Origin: JAWVYT01 sp964605205
GTDB taxonomy: Bacteria; Gemmatimonadota; Gemmatimonadetes; Longimicrobiales; RSA9
Direction of reading: 5' to 3'
Assembly (NCBI GenBank): GCA_964605205.1
Contig: CAZSBL010000023.1
Coordinates: forward strand, 1-31,310
DNA length: 31,310 nucleotides
Shown here: positions 24,314 to 31,310 of the stretch, piece by piece
Position numbering within the stretch: the stretch's first letter is position 1
How the letters are laid out: every line of letters begins with the position of its first letter
The notes under the pieces: model-generated
Seen by the model: only the letters and a program-made list of their open reading frames with translations
What the model was told of the DNA's origin: nothing
The model's database searches: none
Translations under genes and position numbers: made by a program

Positions 24314-25074
24314 CGGGTGTCGGGCTGGTCCTCACGCGCGGCGCCGAGGGCCTGCTCGATCACGCGGGCGAGCTGGATCGGCCGCCAGTCCTGTACGCGG
24401 CGATTGTTGACGAGCACCGTCGGGGTGCTGCTGATCCGGAGCTGATCACCGAGGCGGCGGTTGGCGGTGACCACGTCAGCGAACCGGTCGCTCTTCAGGC
24501 ACGTCTCGAAGGCGTCCTCATCCAGCCCGATCTCGCCGGCGTAATCGACGAAGTCGCCGACCACGGACCCCTGCTTGTACGCCCAGCCGCCCTGCTCCTG
24601 GAACAGCTTGTCGTGGTACGCCCAGAACGCGCCGTGGCGCTCGGACGGGAGCTCCTGCGCGCCAGCGCAGCGGGCGGCGCGGGCCGCGAGCACGGCCTTG
24701 TCGTGGATGCTGACCAGCGGGAAGTCGTAAAAGACGAACTGGACCCGCCCGGTGCTCAGGTACTGCTCCAGGATGGCCGGCCGCGCCCGGAGCGAGAAAT
24801 CGCCACACGCCGGGCACTGGTAGTCGGCGAACTCGACCACCTTTACCGGGGCGTCCGCCGGTCCGATGGTGACCGGGGCCGCCATCTCGTACAGCTCCCG
24901 GGCGCTGGAGACGTCCATCTCCACCAGCTCCGTGGCGGCCGTGCCGCTCCCGCTCATGACCGCGTAGCCGATGGCCGCGACCCCGACCACCCCGATCACG
25001 CCCAGCACGCCGTAAAAGGCGGTGTTCCCGCCCTGGCCCTGCTTTCCCTTCCGCTGACTCTGCGCCACGTGCAC
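24310..25074 (-). CDS. Membrane-anchored DsbA-like thiol oxidoreductase
   Basis: This 254-residue protein has a basic, Gln/Gly-rich N terminus, one transmembrane helix (about 19-40) and a periplasmic DsbA-like domain. The active site is C87-P-A-C90 in EFADYQCPACGDF, with the cis-proline loop SSTPTVLVN. A helical insertion includes AARAARCAGAQ with an extra Cys and CLKSDRF with another, as in related thioredoxin_4 proteins. It starts with GTG at 25074, preceded by GGGAG. The next gene is VKOR, overlapping by four nt, so this is probably its direct substrate. It is homologous in layout to the secreted DsbA-like protein at 22029 but is anchored rather than released. Confidence 0.94.
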   Translation of the reverse strand: MHVAQSQRKGKQGQGGNTAFYGVLGVIGVVGVAAIGYAVMSGSGTAATELVEMDVSSARELYEMAAPVTIGPADAPVKVVEFADYQCPACGDFSLRARPAILEQYLSTGRVQFVFYDFPLVSIHDKAVLAARAARCAGAQELPSERHGAFWAYHDKLFQEQGGWAYKQGSVVGDFVDYAGEIGLDEDAFETCLKSDRFADVVTANRRLGDQLRISSTPTVLVNNRRVQDWRPIQLARVIEQALGAAREDQPDTR

Positions 25075-25182
25075 TCACTCCCGTCTTCAGGTGACTTCGC
25101 CGGATTTCCTACGAGGCTTCACAGGCTCACATACCCGGCAGAAGATGGCGGGGTCCCCGGCGGCGTACAACCCTCGTGTGGG

Positions 25183-25887
25183 TCAGCCGGCCTCGCCGGC
25201 GACGATGGCTTCCAGAGTCCGCCGGGTGTCTGCCAGGCTGTCGAGCACCACGTCGGCGCCGGCCTCTTCCAGCTCGGTGACGGAGTGTTTCCCGGTGGCC
25301 ACCGCCACCGCCCAGACGCCGAGGGCGCGGCCGCAATGGACATCGAACGGCGTGTCACCGATGATCACCACGCTGCGACCGGAGAACTCGAGCCCGGTGG
25401 CTTCGCGGGCCCTTTCCACGGCGATGGCCGGGAGCCGGTCGCGCCGCTCGTGGTCGCTGCCGTAGGCGCCGAAGTCGAACCGGTGCCAGAGGTCGGCGGC
25501 GGAGAGCTTGAGCTCGGCGCCGGGCTCGATGTTGCCGGTCAGGAGCGCCACCAGGTCATCCTGCGTCTCGTGCAGCGCGTCCAGCAGCTCGACCACGCCC
25601 GGGAGGACTTCGACTTCGGTGGTGGGCTTCTCGAGCTCGCCCTCGAGCCGGGCCAGATAGAGCGACCAGAGCCGGTCCATTCCCGCGTCGATTTCTTCAT
25701 CTTCGAGACCGGCCAGGCGCATGAGCTCCCGCACGATCTGCGGGTCCGTGCGGCCGTGGAAATCGTAGCTGTCGATGGGGCCGGTGCGCCCGTACACCTC
25801 GATGAGCGCCTCCCGCACCGAGCGTGATCCGGCGCCGTGGGCGCTGACCAGCGTGCCGTCGACATCGAAGAGGACGAGCCGCGTCAT
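25183..25887 (-). CDS. HAD-family hydrolase (phosphoglycolate phosphatase-like)
   Basis: This 234-residue cytoplasmic phosphatase belongs to the HAD superfamily, with a helical cap. The motifs are LFDVDGTL (nucleophile D8, D10), a cap region from about residue 18, LLTGN (motif II), a Lys/Arg region in the ARE stretch, and IGDTPFDVHCGRALG (motif IV). The layout is that of Gph-like phosphatases that act on phosphoglycolate or related small phosphoesters; the substrate cannot be told from sequence. The ATG at 25887 overlaps the end of the P1 peptidase gene by four nt (ATGA). 108 nt separate it from the DsbA-like gene downstream. Confidence 0.92.
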   Translation of the reverse strand: MTRLVLFDVDGTLVSAHGAGSRSVREALIEVYGRTGPIDSYDFHGRTDPQIVRELMRLAGLEDEEIDAGMDRLWSLYLARLEGELEKPTTEVEVLPGVVELLDALHETQDDLVALLTGNIEPGAELKLSAADLWHRFDFGAYGSDHERRDRLPAIAVERAREATGLEFSGRSVVIIGDTPFDVHCGRALGVWAVAVATGKHSVTELEEAGADVVLDSLADTRRTLEAIVAGEAG

Positions 25888-26822
25888 GCGCCGCCGTCCC
25901 CGGCCGCCCGCACGGCCCGCTCGATGGCTTCGGCCACGGCCGCGGTGGTGAGGGCGCTCAATGCCAGCGTCCGCTCCGGCGGCGCCGGCTCGACGGTCTC
26001 CGCCGTGGAGACCGCGAACACCACGTCGCCATCGAAGGGTGTGTGGGGCGGCGAGACGCGCCGGGCCATCCCCGCCGAGCCCGCCCGGGCCAGCGCCTCG
26101 AGGGTGAGCCGGTCCACCGGCGCGTCGGTAGCCACCACGCAGAGGGTGGTGTTCGTGCCCAGCGGCCCGGGCCCCGCCGTCGCCTCCCGGGCCATCCTCG
26201 CCGCGTCGAGGAACGCGCCATCGGGGCCGCGGGTCCCGGCCAGGATCCGACCCTCCGCGTCCAGCACGTCGCCGAGGGCGTTGACCACGGCCAGCGCGCC
26301 CACGGTGAAGCCCGAGCCGGAGACCGCCGCGGTCCCCACACCGCCGGGGTCGGGGCGCAGCGGATCCCGGCGTATCCCCACGGTGGCCCCCGTGCCCGCG
26401 CCCACTCGCCCCTCGGCTGCGGGGCCCGCGCCCCCCTGCCCGGCGGCGGCCTGGCACGCGGCCCGGCCCATGGCGGCGTCGGGCCGCCGATCGGCGCCCA
26501 CGGCCAGGTCGAAGATCACGGCGGCGGGCACGATGGGCACCCGGGCCACACCGGTGTCGTAGCCGCGGCCCTGCTCCTCGAGCCACGCCATGACGCCATC
26601 GGCCGCGGCGAGCCCGAAGGCGGAGCCGCCGGTCAGGAGGATGGCATCCACCCGATCCACCAGGTGGCGCGGGGTCGCGGCCAGGATCTCGCGGGTGCCG
26701 GTACCGGCGCCCCGGACGTCGGAGGCGACCCGGAACGGTCCCAGGACCACGGTGCAGCCCGTCCGGGCGTCGGGATCGGTGGCGTGACCGACCCGGATCC
26801 CGGGCACGTCGGTGATGCCCAC
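25884..26822 (-). CDS. P1 family peptidase (DmpA-like, S58 clan)
   Basis: P1/DmpA proteins are self-cleaving hydrolases, some of which are aminopeptidases of D- or beta-amino acid peptides. The 312-residue protein has the N-terminal VPGIRVGHATD motif, LLTGGSAFGLAAADGV (63-77), VPIVPAAVIFDL (95-106), a long Gly/Ala-rich stretch (about 125-150), and GTNTTLCVVATDAP, in which cleavage before T225 would release a Thr as N-terminal nucleophile. In DmpA this residue is Ser. The start is GTG, one nt after the alkaline phosphatase stop. It is co-translated with the downstream HAD phosphatase. Substrate unknown. Confidence 0.93.
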   Translation of the reverse strand: MGITDVPGIRVGHATDPDARTGCTVVLGPFRVASDVRGAGTGTREILAATPRHLVDRVDAILLTGGSAFGLAAADGVMAWLEEQGRGYDTGVARVPIVPAAVIFDLAVGADRRPDAAMGRAACQAAAGQGGAGPAAEGRVGAGTGATVGIRRDPLRPDPGGVGTAAVSGSGFTVGALAVVNALGDVLDAEGRILAGTRGPDGAFLDAARMAREATAGPGPLGTNTTLCVVATDAPVDRLTLEALARAGSAGMARRVSPPHTPFDGDVVFAVSTAETVEPAPPERTLALSALTTAAVAEAIERAVRAAGDGGA

Positions 26823-26823
26823 G

Positions 26824-27936
26824 CTACGGGGCCAGCGTCTCGCCGTCCCGCTGGATCATCTCGAGGAGCAGGCGGCCGACAGCGTCGTTCTCCCGGATCC
26901 CGGCGAACGCCTCGGCGCCGGGGCCGCGGGCGAAGAGCGGGACCAGCCCCGCCGTGTGGCCACCGGTGGTGTAGTGGGCCCGGAAGACGCCCATGGCGTC
27001 CGGATGCAGCGCGAGCCCACCCGTCTCGTGGTCCGCGACGACGATCACCAGTGTGTTCGGGCGTCGCTCCTGGAAGGCCAGCGCCGTGGTGACGGCATCA
27101 TTGAAATCACGGAGCTCCGGCATCAGCTCGGAGAACGGCGCGTGGTCGTGGCCGCGCCAGTCGATCTGGGAGCCTTCGACCATGAGGAAGAAACCGTCAT
27201 CTTCGCGGGCCAGGACCTCCAGCGCCATCCCGGTCAGGTTGGCCAGCGGCGGAGTTCGCTGGGCCGCGGCCCGCGGCTGCTGCTCGGCGGTGAAGCCGTA
27301 CAGCCGATCCACGTTCGTGAGGTCGAGCCCCGCGAGCCCGGCCGCGGAGTCCACCACCGTGCCGCGACGCCGGAGCCGATCCAGGAGGTCCAGGCCATCC
27401 GGGCGAGACTCCGGGTCGAAGAAGGCCCGACCGCCGCCGAGCATGACCTCCAGCTCGGCCTCGGCCAGCTGCTCCGCGATGGCGTTGTGAAGGTTCCGGC
27501 TGGGCACGTGGGCCGCGAACGCCGCGGGCGTGGCGTGGGTGATGGTGGCCGTGGCCACGAGCCCCGTGGCCTTGCCACGGGCCTCCGCACGCTCCAGCAC
27601 CGTCTCCACCACCGTGGTGTCGGCCGCCATGCCGATGGCGCCGTTGTACGTCTTGACGCCGGAAGCGAACGCCGTGGCGCCGGCCGCACTGTCGGTGACA
27701 CGGCTGTTCGCCGACGCCGTGCCCACCAGCCCCACCACCGGCATCGCTTCGATGGCCAGCGAGGGGAGCGCCATCCGGGCGGCGCTCCAGTAGTTGAGCC
27801 CCGCGCCATCGGCGATCAGCAGGATCACGCTGAACGGGCCCGGGTCCACCGCTTCGGGGGCCACCGCTTCGGGGGCCGGGGGCGCGCAGGCCGCGACCAG
27901 CGCGACCACCAGCGTGAGCTCGAGCAAACGTGTCAT
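26824..27936 (-). CDS. Alkaline phosphatase, lipoprotein form
   Basis: This is a secreted phosphomonoesterase of the PhoA superfamily, which frees phosphate from organic esters using two zinc ions and a magnesium ion. The 370-residue protein begins with a lipobox (LVAAC, C17) and a Pro/Ala/Glu linker. Then come FSVILLIADGAGLNYW (the first metal Asp), VTDSAAGATAFASG with nucleophile S83, ATATITHATPAAFAAH, GSQIDWRGHDH (metal ligands) and VVADHETGGLAL with HTAGLVPLFARG at the end. The family usually has DGMG; here it is DGAG. The start at 27936 has no clear ribosome binding site. It is the first gene of a three-gene run with the P1 peptidase and the HAD phosphatase. Confidence 0.95.
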   Translation of the reverse strand: MTRLLELTLVVALVAACAPPAPEAVAPEAVDPGPFSVILLIADGAGLNYWSAARMALPSLAIEAMPVVGLVGTASANSRVTDSAAGATAFASGVKTYNGAIGMAADTTVVETVLERAEARGKATGLVATATITHATPAAFAAHVPSRNLHNAIAEQLAEAELEVMLGGGRAFFDPESRPDGLDLLDRLRRRGTVVDSAAGLAGLDLTNVDRLYGFTAEQQPRAAAQRTPPLANLTGMALEVLAREDDGFFLMVEGSQIDWRGHDHAPFSELMPELRDFNDAVTTALAFQERRPNTLVIVVADHETGGLALHPDAMGVFRAHYTTGGHTAGLVPLFARGPGAEAFAGIRENDAVGRLLLEMIQRDGETLAP

Positions 27937-28045
27937 GGCGATACCGGGTCAATGGAGCAGGAGCGAGCATGGAATTGAACCACGGCCCGACACGGTTGCA
28001 AGGCGCGGGCCGGGTCGGGCCTGTCACCAGCGGGTCGCCGTTCCG

Positions 28046-29023
28046 TCACGCCGGGGTCAGGAGCTCCGGGATCAGCGACGGGTCCATGTTCCCGCCGGAG
28101 ATGACCGCCGCCACGGGGCCGGCCGCCGGGGCGGCGCCGGACCGGAGCGCGGCCACCGCGGCCGCACCGGAGTACTCGACCACGAGCTTGCCGCGCAGGA
28201 AGAGGCCACGCGCGGCGTCGCGGATAGCGTCGTCGTCGACCAGCACCACGTCATCGGCGAACGCCCGGGTGTGGGCGAACGTGAGGTCTCCGGGACGGAC
28301 GGGCACGAGCCCATCGGCGATGCTGTCGATGCTCTCCAGGGTGATGATCTCGTCGGCGTCGAGGCTGCGGCGCATGGCCGGCGCGCCTACCGGCTCCACA
28401 CCGATGACCCGCACTTCGGGTCGCGTCTGCTTCACGTACGCGCCCACCCCGCTGATCATCCCGCCACCGCCGATGGGGGCTACGATGGTCTCGACCTCGG
28501 GCCAGTCTTCGAGGATCTCCAGCGCCATGGTGCCCTGCCCGGCGATGATGTCCGGGTGGTCGAACGGCGGGATCATGGTGAGCCCTCGCTCCGCCTGGAC
28601 CTCCTCGGCCTTCTCCCGGCGGGCCAGCGACGTGGTGCCGCGCTCGATGACCTCGGCGCCCAACCGCTTCGTGCCCGCCACCTTGATGGCGGGCGCGTTC
28701 TCCGGCATGACGATCACGGCATCGATCCCGAACGCCCGAGCGGCGAACGCCACCGCCTGGGCGTGGTTCCCGCTGGAGTAGGTGATGACGCCCCGGGCCC
28801 GCTCCTCCTCCGTCAGCCGCGCCACCATGGTGTATGCGCCCCGGAGCTTGAAGGCGCCGATGGGCTGGAAAGACTCGCACTTGAGCCGCACATCCACCCC
28901 GAGCTCCTCCGCCAGCCACGGGCTGGACAGGAGCGGGGTGCGGACCGCCACCCCCTCGAGCCCCAGCGCCGCCCGGCGGATGCTGTCTACGGAGACGAGC
29001 TGGTCGACGGCGGGGCCGGTCAC
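28046..29023 (-). CDS. Threonine/serine dehydratase-like PLP enzyme
   Basis: This PLP-dependent fold-type II enzyme removes ammonia from threonine or serine (giving 2-oxobutanoate or pyruvate) or, in relatives, racemises serine or deaminates 3-hydroxyaspartate. The 325-residue protein carries the PLP lysine K59 in SFQPIGAFKLRGA, the substrate loop SSGNHAQ (83-89), the phosphate-binding PIGGGGMISG and SGGNMD near the C terminus. It has no C-terminal regulatory ACT domain, so it resembles catabolic TdcB and serine-racemase forms rather than biosynthetic IlvA. The GTG start overlaps the gyrA stop by four nt. 109 nt of spacer follow before the phosphatase gene. Which amino acid it prefers cannot be told. 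Confidence 0.93.
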   Translation of the reverse strand: MTGPAVDQLVSVDSIRRAALGLEGVAVRTPLLSSPWLAEELGVDVRLKCESFQPIGAFKLRGAYTMVARLTEEERARGVITYSSGNHAQAVAFAARAFGIDAVIVMPENAPAIKVAGTKRLGAEVIERGTTSLARREKAEEVQAERGLTMIPPFDHPDIIAGQGTMALEILEDWPEVETIVAPIGGGGMISGVGAYVKQTRPEVRVIGVEPVGAPAMRRSLDADEIITLESIDSIADGLVPVRPGDLTFAHTRAFADDVVLVDDDAIRDAARGLFLRGKLVVEYSGAAAVAALRSGAAPAAGPVAAVISGGNMDPSLIPELLTPA

Positions 29024-31310
29024 GACTCCTCTCCGGCCTCGGCGGCCACCTCCTCGCCCTCCACCACGGCGATGGGCTCGCCGGCCTCGTCCTCCAGCGC
29101 CTCGTCGGTCTCCTCATCGGGCCGGAGCCGGGCCACGTCCATCACCTCGTCTCCCTTGTCGAGGTTGATCAACCGCACGCCCTGCGTGTTCCGGCCGATG
29201 ACCCGGATCTCGCCCACGGGCTGGCGGTTGACCACGCCGTTCCGGGTGATCATGACCATCTCGTCGCCGGGGTTGACCCCCTTAACCGCCACCACCTTCC
29301 CGGTCTTCCCGGTGATGTTCAGGTTGATGACGCCCTTCCCGCCCCGGCCCTGGAGCCGGTAGTCATCGACCAGGCTGCGCTTGCCCATCCCCTTCTCGCT
29401 CACCACCAGCAGCGTGGGCTGGATCGGGTTCCCCTCCTCGTCCTCGAGGGGGGGACCGGACCGGCGGATCACCATGGAGACCACGTAGTCGTCCTTCGTG
29501 CCCAGCCGGATCCCACGGACGCCGCGGGTGGCCCGGCCCATCTGACGGGCGTCCGACTCGTGGAACCGGATCGCCATCCCCTCGTGAGTGGCCAGGATCA
29601 CCTGGTCCTCCCCATCGGTGATCTGGACGTCGATGAGCTCGTCATCCTGGTCGATGTTGATGGCGTTCACGCCCGTGACCCGGATATGCCGGTAGTCGCT
29701 GAGCGCGCTCTTCTTCACCGTGCCCTTCCGGGTGGCGAAGATGAGGTTGCGGTCCTCGGTGAACTCCCGCACCGGGACCACGGAGGCGACCTCCTCATCG
29801 TGGTCCAGCTCCAGCAGGTTGATGATGGGCTTGCCCCGGGCCACCCGGCCGGCCTCCGGGATCTGGTGCACCTTCAGCCAGTAGCAGTGGCCCCGGCGGG
29901 TGAAGACCATGAGGTAGTCGTGGGTGCGGGCCACGAAGAGGTGCTCGACCCAGTCGTCGTCCTTCGTCTTCATCCCCACCAGCCCGCGGCCGCCCCGGCG
30001 CTGGGTCCGGTACGTGTCCACCGGCAGTCGCTTCACGTAGCCGGTGTGGCTGAGGGTGACGACCATGGGCTCGTCGGGGATCAGGTCCTCGATGCTCAGG
30101 TCGCTGGTCTCACCCTCGATCCGGGTGCGACGCTCATCACCGTACTTCTCGGCGATGGTCTCCAGCTCCTCCTTGATGATCCGGTAGCGCCGATCCTGGT
30201 CACCGAGGATGTCCTCCAGGTCTTCGATGGTGGCCAGAACCTGCTCGATCTCCTCCTGCAGCTTCTCGATCTCGAGCCCCGTCAGTCGGGCCAGGCGCAT
30301 GTCCAGGATCGCGCGGGCCTGCACTTCGCTCAGCTCGAACTCCTCCATGAGCGAGTTGCGGGCGTCCTCCGTGTCGCTCGAGGCACGGATGATCTCCACC
30401 ACCCGGTCGATGTTGTCGGTGGCGACCTTCAGCCCCTGGAGGATGTGCTCCCGGTCCCTGGCGTTCTGGAGGTCGTACTCGCTCCGGCGGACCACCACCT
30501 CGTGGCGGTGCTCGATGAAGTGGCCGAGGAGCTCCTTCAGGTTCATGACCTTCGGCACACCGTTGTCCAGCGCCAGCATGATGACGCCGAACGTGCTCTG
30601 CATCTGGGTGTGCTTGAAGAGCTGGTTCAGCACGATGTACGGGATGGCGTCACGCTTCAGCTCGACCACGATCCGCATCCCGTCACGGTCACTCTCGTCC
30701 CGGAGGTCCCGGATGTCGGTGACCTTCTTCTCCCGCACCAGCGCCGCGATCTGCTCGATGAGCCGGCTCTTGTTCACCTGGTACGGGATCTCCGTGACGA
30801 TGATCTTCGCGTCGGTCCCGTCCTCGTTCTCCTCGACCTGGGCCTTCGCCCGCATGACCAGCCGGCCCCGACCCGTCTCGTACGCCTCCCGGATCCCGTC
30901 CCGACCGTAGATGAACCCGGCGGTGGGGAAGTCGGGGCCCTGGACGTGGGCCATCAGGTCGTTGACCGTGGCGTCCGGATGGTCGATCAGGTGGTTCGTG
31001 GCCGCTACCACCTCCCGCAGGTTGTGGGGCGGGATGTTGGTGGCCATCCCCACCGCGATCCCCGACGCGCCGTTCACCAGCAGGTTCGGCAGCACCGTGG
31101 GCAGCACCTGCGGCTCCTGCCGCTGGTTGTCGAACGTGTCGGTGAACTCGACGGTCTCCTTGTCGATGTCCTGGAGCAGCTCCCCGGCGATGGCCATGAG
31201 CCGGGCTTCCGTGTACCGATACGCCGCCGCGTTGTCACCGTCGATGGACCCGAAGTTCCCCTGCCCGTCCACCAGCGGGTAGCGGAGGCTGAAGTCCTGG
31301 ACCATCCGGA
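29020..31310 (-). CDS. gyrA: DNA gyrase subunit A (N terminus outside the window)
   Basis: GyrA is the DNA-breaking subunit of gyrase and introduces negative supercoils with GyrB. The window holds about 763 codons; comparison with E. coli suggests that about 90 N-terminal residues, including the quinolone-determining region, lie beyond the right edge. The first part seen matches QDFSLRYPLVDGQGNFG and the active-site Tyr is in AYRYTEARL (codon near 31213-31215). The coiled-coil and the C-terminal beta-pinwheel follow. A GyrA box (QRRGGRGLVG near 29980-30010) separates it from ParC. The C terminus is a long acidic tail (about 30 residues rich in Glu). Its stop overlaps the next gene by four nt. 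Confidence 0.98.
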   Translation of the reverse strand, partial: RMVQDFSLRYPLVDGQGNFGSIDGDNAAAYRYTEARLMAIAGELLQDIDKETVEFTDTFDNQRQEPQVLPTVLPNLLVNGASGIAVGMATNIPPHNLREVVAATNHLIDHPDATVNDLMAHVQGPDFPTAGFIYGRDGIREAYETGRGRLVMRAKAQVEENEDGTDAKIIVTEIPYQVNKSRLIEQIAALVREKKVTDIRDLRDESDRDGMRIVVELKRDAIPYIVLNQLFKHTQMQSTFGVIMLALDNGVPKVMNLKELLGHFIEHRHEVVVRRSEYDLQNARDREHILQGLKVATDNIDRVVEIIRASSDTEDARNSLMEEFELSEVQARAILDMRLARLTGLEIEKLQEEIEQVLATIEDLEDILGDQDRRYRIIKEELETIAEKYGDERRTRIEGETSDLSIEDLIPDEPMVVTLSHTGYVKRLPVDTYRTQRRGGRGLVGMKTKDDDWVEHLFVARTHDYLMVFTRRGHCYWLKVHQIPEAGRVARGKPIINLLELDHDEEVASVVPVREFTEDRNLIFATRKGTVKKSALSDYRHIRVTGVNAINIDQDDELIDVQITDGEDQVILATHEGMAIRFHESDARQMGRATRGVRGIRLGTKDDYVVSMVIRRSGPPLEDEEGNPIQPTLLVVSEKGMGKRSLVDDYRLQGRGGKGVINLNITGKTGKVVAVKGVNPGDEMVMITRNGVVNRQPVGEIRVIGRNTQGVRLINLDKGDEVMDVARLRPDEETDEALEDEAGEPIAVVEGEEVAAEAGEES

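Noticed and set aside
23378..24445. Long ORFs running through the N gap and the repeats
   Set aside because: They arise because repeats and N carry no stops; the 17-bp unit changes frame at each copy and part overlaps the VKOR gene antisense.
27937..28045. A promoter (TTGCAA, 17 bp, TCAATT on the minus strand) for the alkaline phosphatase
   Set aside because: The -10 part matches only three of six positions, and no other support is seen.

Overview
The window is GC-rich bacterial chromosome, densely packed with short operons. A Gemmatimonadota-like member of the FCB group is the best guess. The reasons are the high GC content, a DUF4837-type lipoprotein, a coupled ricT-metG pair, many small lipoproteins and promoter-like TAnnTTTG elements of the kind known from Bacteroidota. 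I could not run a phylogeny, so the assignment is an inference. A run of exactly 100 N flanked by an identical 55-bp sequence points to a scaffolded short-read, probably metagenomic, assembly.

Layout. Positions 175-6072 are on the minus strand: otsB, a PhzF-like isomerase, a zinc-type CDF exporter and a YjbQ protein run as one transcription unit. They are followed by a four-helix-bundle (23S rRNA intervening-sequence type) gene and by typA. Positions 6302-14423 are on the plus strand: a DUF4837 lipoprotein, dnaE, accA, ricT and metG, tightly spaced. Positions 14629-22739 are also on the plus strand and are mainly envelope genes: an M23 peptidase, two M16-fold proteins without the metal motif and a coiled-coil lipoprotein, then a FadJ-type beta-oxidation enzyme, a DUF402 protein and a secreted DsbA-like protein.

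Positions 22740-23869 hold the strangest part. Two arrays of about ten GC-rich hairpins each, joined by a conserved 8-nt linker (CCTGTTGC), lie in opposite orientation around a second four-helix-bundle gene and a 17-bp tandem repeat containing the assembly gap. The folding strand of the hairpins favours GAA loops, and five units share conserved tandem G.A mismatches. This looks like a strand-specific folded DNA or RNA element rather than ordinary spacer.

From 31310 down to 23870 (minus strand) are gyrA (cut by the window edge), a threonine-dehydratase-like PLP enzyme, an alkaline phosphatase lipoprotein, a P1-family peptidase, a HAD phosphatase, a membrane-anchored DsbA-like protein and a VKOR homologue. 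VKOR and its DsbA partner probably form a periplasmic disulfide-forming pair, and the secreted DsbA-like protein on the other side of the hairpin region may share that oxidant.

No rRNA, tRNA, CRISPR array or transposase was recognised. Long antisense ORFs are treated as shadows of GC-rich genes.
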